DNA from: Labilithrix luteola
GTDB taxonomy: Bacteria > Myxococcota_A > Polyangia > Polyangiales > Polyangiaceae
Direction: 5' to 3'
DNA: 64,000 nt
Assembly (NCBI RefSeq): GCF_001263205.1
Contig: NZ_CP012333.1
Location: forward strand, 8,165,501-8,229,500
In this document: piece by piece, positions 61,839 through 64,000 of the stretch
Layout of the letters: each line of letters begins with the position of its first letter
Position numbering within the stretch: position 1 is the first letter of the stretch
Program-made: the position numbers and the translations under genes
Notes under the pieces: model-generated
Database searches by the model: none
What the model saw: the letters and a program-made list of their open reading frames with translations, nothing else
What the model was told of the DNA's origin: nothing

Positions 61839-63766
61839 TCGTCCAGTATCGGCGCGCGCTCGTCGTCGCCGTCCATCTTGTGCTCTGGACGGCAGCGCTG
61901 CTGCTCGCGCTCGCGTTGCGGTTCGACTTCGAGATCCCGTCGGCGTACGGCACCATCGTGCCGCGGCTTCTCGTGGCGTCACTCGCCGTCCGCGTGCTCG
62001 TCCACTGGCGGCTCGGCCTCTTCCACGGTCTCTGGCGCTACTCGGGGGCGCGCGATCTGCGTTCGTTGCTCTGGGCGGCGACCCTCTCGAGCATCGCGCT
62101 CATGGCCTGCTGGGCGTTCATGAGCACGGGCAACTTCCCGCGCTCCGTGTTCGCGCTCGATTGGGCATTCAGCATTCTCATCGTCGGTGGTCTGCGGTTC
62201 AGCATTCGCACGATCAGGGAGGTGACGCTCCAGAACGCGATGCCCCAGTCGAGTGGGAAGCGGCGCCGGATTCTCGTCATCGGAGCGGGCGACGCAGGCG
62301 AGATGCTGATGCGTGAGATCGTCCGCATTTACGCCAAGCGCTACGAGCCGGTCGGTCTCCTCGACGACAACGCCGGCAAGCATGGCGAGCACATTCACGG
62401 TGTTCCCGTGCTCGGACCCATCAGCCAGGTGACCGAGCTCGCGGCAGAGAAGAAGATCGACGAGATCATCGTCGCCATTCCCTCACTGAGCGGCCGCCAG
62501 ATGCGCGAGCTGCTCGAGCTTTGCCGGCCCACCGGTGCTCAGATTCGCACGCTGCCCGGCGTCGACAACCTGATCGACGGCAGCGTGACCGTGAGCCAGC
62601 TCGCCGAGGTCAACATCGAAGACTTGCTCCGACGCGTGCCCGTCACGCTCGATGCAGAAGCGATCGGCCGTTCGATTCAAGGGCGGGTCGTCATGGTGAC
62701 CGGTGCTGGTGGAAGCATCGGCTCGGAGCTGTGCCGGCAGGTTTCACGCTTCAATCCCAAGCGACTTCTGCTCGTGGAGCAGGCGGAAAACAGCCTCTTC
62801 CACATCGATCGCCAGCTCCGCGCGGAGCACCCGTCCGTCGACATCGTGCCGTTCATCGCGGACATCTGCGATTCGCGTCGCCTCGAAGAGATCTTCGCGG
62901 CCGAACGACCGCACGTCGTCTTCCACGCCGCGGCGCACAAGCACGTCCCGCTGATGGAGGCGAATCCGGGCGAGGCGATCAAGAACAACGTCTTCGGCAC
63001 GAGGAAGGTCGCCGACCTCGCCGATCGCTACGGGGCCGAGAAGTTCGTGATGGTTTCGACCGACAAGGCCGTGAACCCCACGAGCATCATGGGGGTCTCG
63101 AAGCGGGTCGCGGAGATGTACGTGCAGGCGCTCTCGCAGCGCTCGCGCACGCAGTTCGTCACGGTGCGCTTCGGCAACGTCCTCGGCAGCGCTGGCAGTG
63201 TCGTGCCGCTCTTCCGCGAGCAGATCGCGAAGGGCGGGCCGGTGACCGTCACGCACCCCGAGATGCAGCGCTACTTCATGACGATCCCCGAGGCGTGCCA
63301 GCTCGTCATGCAATCGGGCGTGATGGGGAAGGGCGGCGAGATCTTCGTGCTCGACATGGGCGAGCCGGTGAAGATTGTCGACCTCGCGCGCGACCTCATT
63401 CGTCTCTCGGGCTACAGCGAGCGCGACATCGAGATCGAGTTCACGGGCATGCGTCCGGGCGAGAAGCTCTTCGAGGAGCTCGCCGTCGACGAAGAGAGCG
63501 TCGACAAGACCAAGCATCCCAAGATCTACGTCGGCAAGTTCCGCCCCCACGCACTCTCCGAGCTCGAACGCGCCTACGAGTCACTTCACGCCGTCAGCAA
63601 CGGCAGCGATGTCGACGCCGTGAAACAGGCCTTCAAGGAGATCGTGCCGGAATACAAAGGCGGGGTCTCGATGACGCTGCCGCCCGACGAACCTCCGGTA
63701 CCGACGGAGCGGAGTTCTCAGTCGATCGTCTCGACGGGGGACAGGCCGACGCCCGCGCTCGCGTAG
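61817..63766 (+). CDS. pglF: Membrane-bound UDP-GlcNAc 4,6-dehydratase (PglF/CapD/WbpM type)
   Basis: 649 residues. Four N-terminal transmembrane helices (for example AVHLVLWTAALLLALAL) are followed by a first Rossmann domain (ILVIGAGDAGEMLMREIV) and then the catalytic SDR domain with VTGAGGSIGSELCRQV. The active site reads VSTDKAVNPTSIMGVSKR near residues 413-430, with Met in the usual Tyr place, as in PglF. RPGEKLFEELAVDEE is the conserved C-terminal region. It makes UDP-4-keto-6-deoxy-GlcNAc, the first step toward diNAcBac. A soluble relative lies at 40228-41294. Confidence 0.92.
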   Translation: MGVARRLIVQYRRALVVAVHLVLWTAALLLALALRFDFEIPSAYGTIVPRLLVASLAVRVLVHWRLGLFHGLWRYSGARDLRSLLWAATLSSIALMACWAFMSTGNFPRSVFALDWAFSILIVGGLRFSIRTIREVTLQNAMPQSSGKRRRILVIGAGDAGEMLMREIVRIYAKRYEPVGLLDDNAGKHGEHIHGVPVLGPISQVTELAAEKKIDEIIVAIPSLSGRQMRELLELCRPTGAQIRTLPGVDNLIDGSVTVSQLAEVNIEDLLRRVPVTLDAEAIGRSIQGRVVMVTGAGGSIGSELCRQVSRFNPKRLLLVEQAENSLFHIDRQLRAEHPSVDIVPFIADICDSRRLEEIFAAERPHVVFHAAAHKHVPLMEANPGEAIKNNVFGTRKVADLADRYGAEKFVMVSTDKAVNPTSIMGVSKRVAEMYVQALSQRSRTQFVTVRFGNVLGSAGSVVPLFREQIAKGGPVTVTHPEMQRYFMTIPEACQLVMQSGVMGKGGEIFVLDMGEPVKIVDLARDLIRLSGYSERDIEIEFTGMRPGEKLFEELAVDEESVDKTKHPKIYVGKFRPHALSELERAYESLHAVSNGSDVDAVKQAFKEIVPEYKGGVSMTLPPDEPPVPTERSSQSIVSTGDRPTPALA

Positions 63767-63829
63767 AGAACGGTCGCGTGAGAAGTCGTCGTCTTGCCGC
63801 CTCACGCGGAGATTGGTAGTCACCGCGTC

Positions 63830-64000
63830 GTGCGTCGGCCGAGGCTCGTGTATGTCGTCACGCATCCGGTGACCGCGGACGTTCTGCTCCGCGGGCAACT
63901 CACCTTCATGCGTGAGCGAGGGTTCGAGGTCAGCGTCGTCTCCGCGCCTGGACCGGAGCTCGATCGCGTGCGCGAGCGCGAGGGCGTCGAAACCGTGGTC
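63830..64000 (+). CDS. Glycosyltransferase (partial, N-terminus only)
   Basis: The last 57 codons read from GTG 63830: RPRLVYVVTHPVTADVLLRG followed by QLTFMRERGFEVSVVSAPGP. This is the N-terminal Rossmann start of family 4-type glycosyltransferases, with a first strand, an acceptor-side loop and a helix leading into a second strand. It runs off the window, so the donor site is not visible. It follows the PglF-like gene by 63 bp, consistent with the enzyme adding the second sugar of the glycan. Confidence 0.65.
   Translation, partial: MRRPRLVYVVTHPVTADVLLRGQLTFMRERGFEVSVVSAPGPELDRVREREGVETVV

Overview
The window looks like chromosomal DNA of a high-GC Gram-negative delta-type bacterium, most likely a myxobacterium of the Polyangia group. 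The reasons are the strongly GC-biased third codon positions, the many lipobox-bearing lipoproteins with Asp/Ala/Gly-rich linkers, the Cys-rich 'NCGxCGxxC' repeats, an IgGFc-binding-like lipoprotein, ECF sigma factors heading lipoprotein operons, and gene strings coupled by 4-nt overlaps. No species name is claimed. No rRNA, tRNA, CRISPR array or insertion sequence was recognised.

Positions 1-13.2 kb hold two copies of one module, arranged head to head. Each has an exported barrel-like protein, then an ECF sigma factor, then a membrane-anchored partner. The left copy (minus strand) runs off the window. The right copy continues into five lipoprotein genes: Cys-repeat, two WG-repeat propeller-like, RCC1-like, and IgGFc-binding-like. 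Most of these overlap by exactly 4 nt. A YghU-type glutathione transferase and a small lipoprotein lie between the modules. The RCC1-like gene is split by what looks like one missing G.

Positions 13.2-30.4 kb are mostly housekeeping and scattered genes: RNase HI, Nudix, a penicillin-acylase-family lipoprotein, a propeller-like protein divergent from an Imm11-like protein, a REC-EAL regulator, GlmM, YajQ, FolC and AccD, a large lipoprotein with a clear terminator, a GNAT enzyme, and a DUF350 plus glutathionylspermidine-synthase pair.

Positions 30.4-64 kb form a large surface-glycan locus. It starts with an O-acyltransferase and a divergent Rieske oxygenase fused to what looks like a 2OG-Fe(II) oxygenase. 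Next come an O-antigen ligase-like protein with a TPR tail, a polymerase-like protein and a Wzx-like flippase. A pathway for CMP-pseudaminic acid follows: PseG, two SDR enzymes, PseC, and PseI fused to a PseH-like acetyltransferase; PseF lies about 9 kb downstream. A WbpG/HisH/HisF-like set for an acetamidino group and a Pse-associated methylase lie inside it. A second pathway at the right end (PglC-, PglD-, PglE- and PglF-like) would make and load UDP-diacetylbacillosamine or a close relative onto the lipid carrier. Glycosyltransferases, AsnB, a deacetylase and GNAT enzymes fill the rest. I infer a lipid-linked glycan that starts on a diamino sugar and carries amidinated, possibly acylated or methylated pseudaminic acid. 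It would then be flipped and either ligated or polymerised.

The most notable points are the Rieske/2OG fusion, the Pen/Pal-like two-SDR entry into pseudaminic acid, the PseI-PseH fusion, the duplicated ECF module, two single-base homopolymer frameshifts, a decayed C-methyltransferase remnant and an odd trio of active-site-altered enzymes (HD, SDR, kinase) inside the glycan locus.
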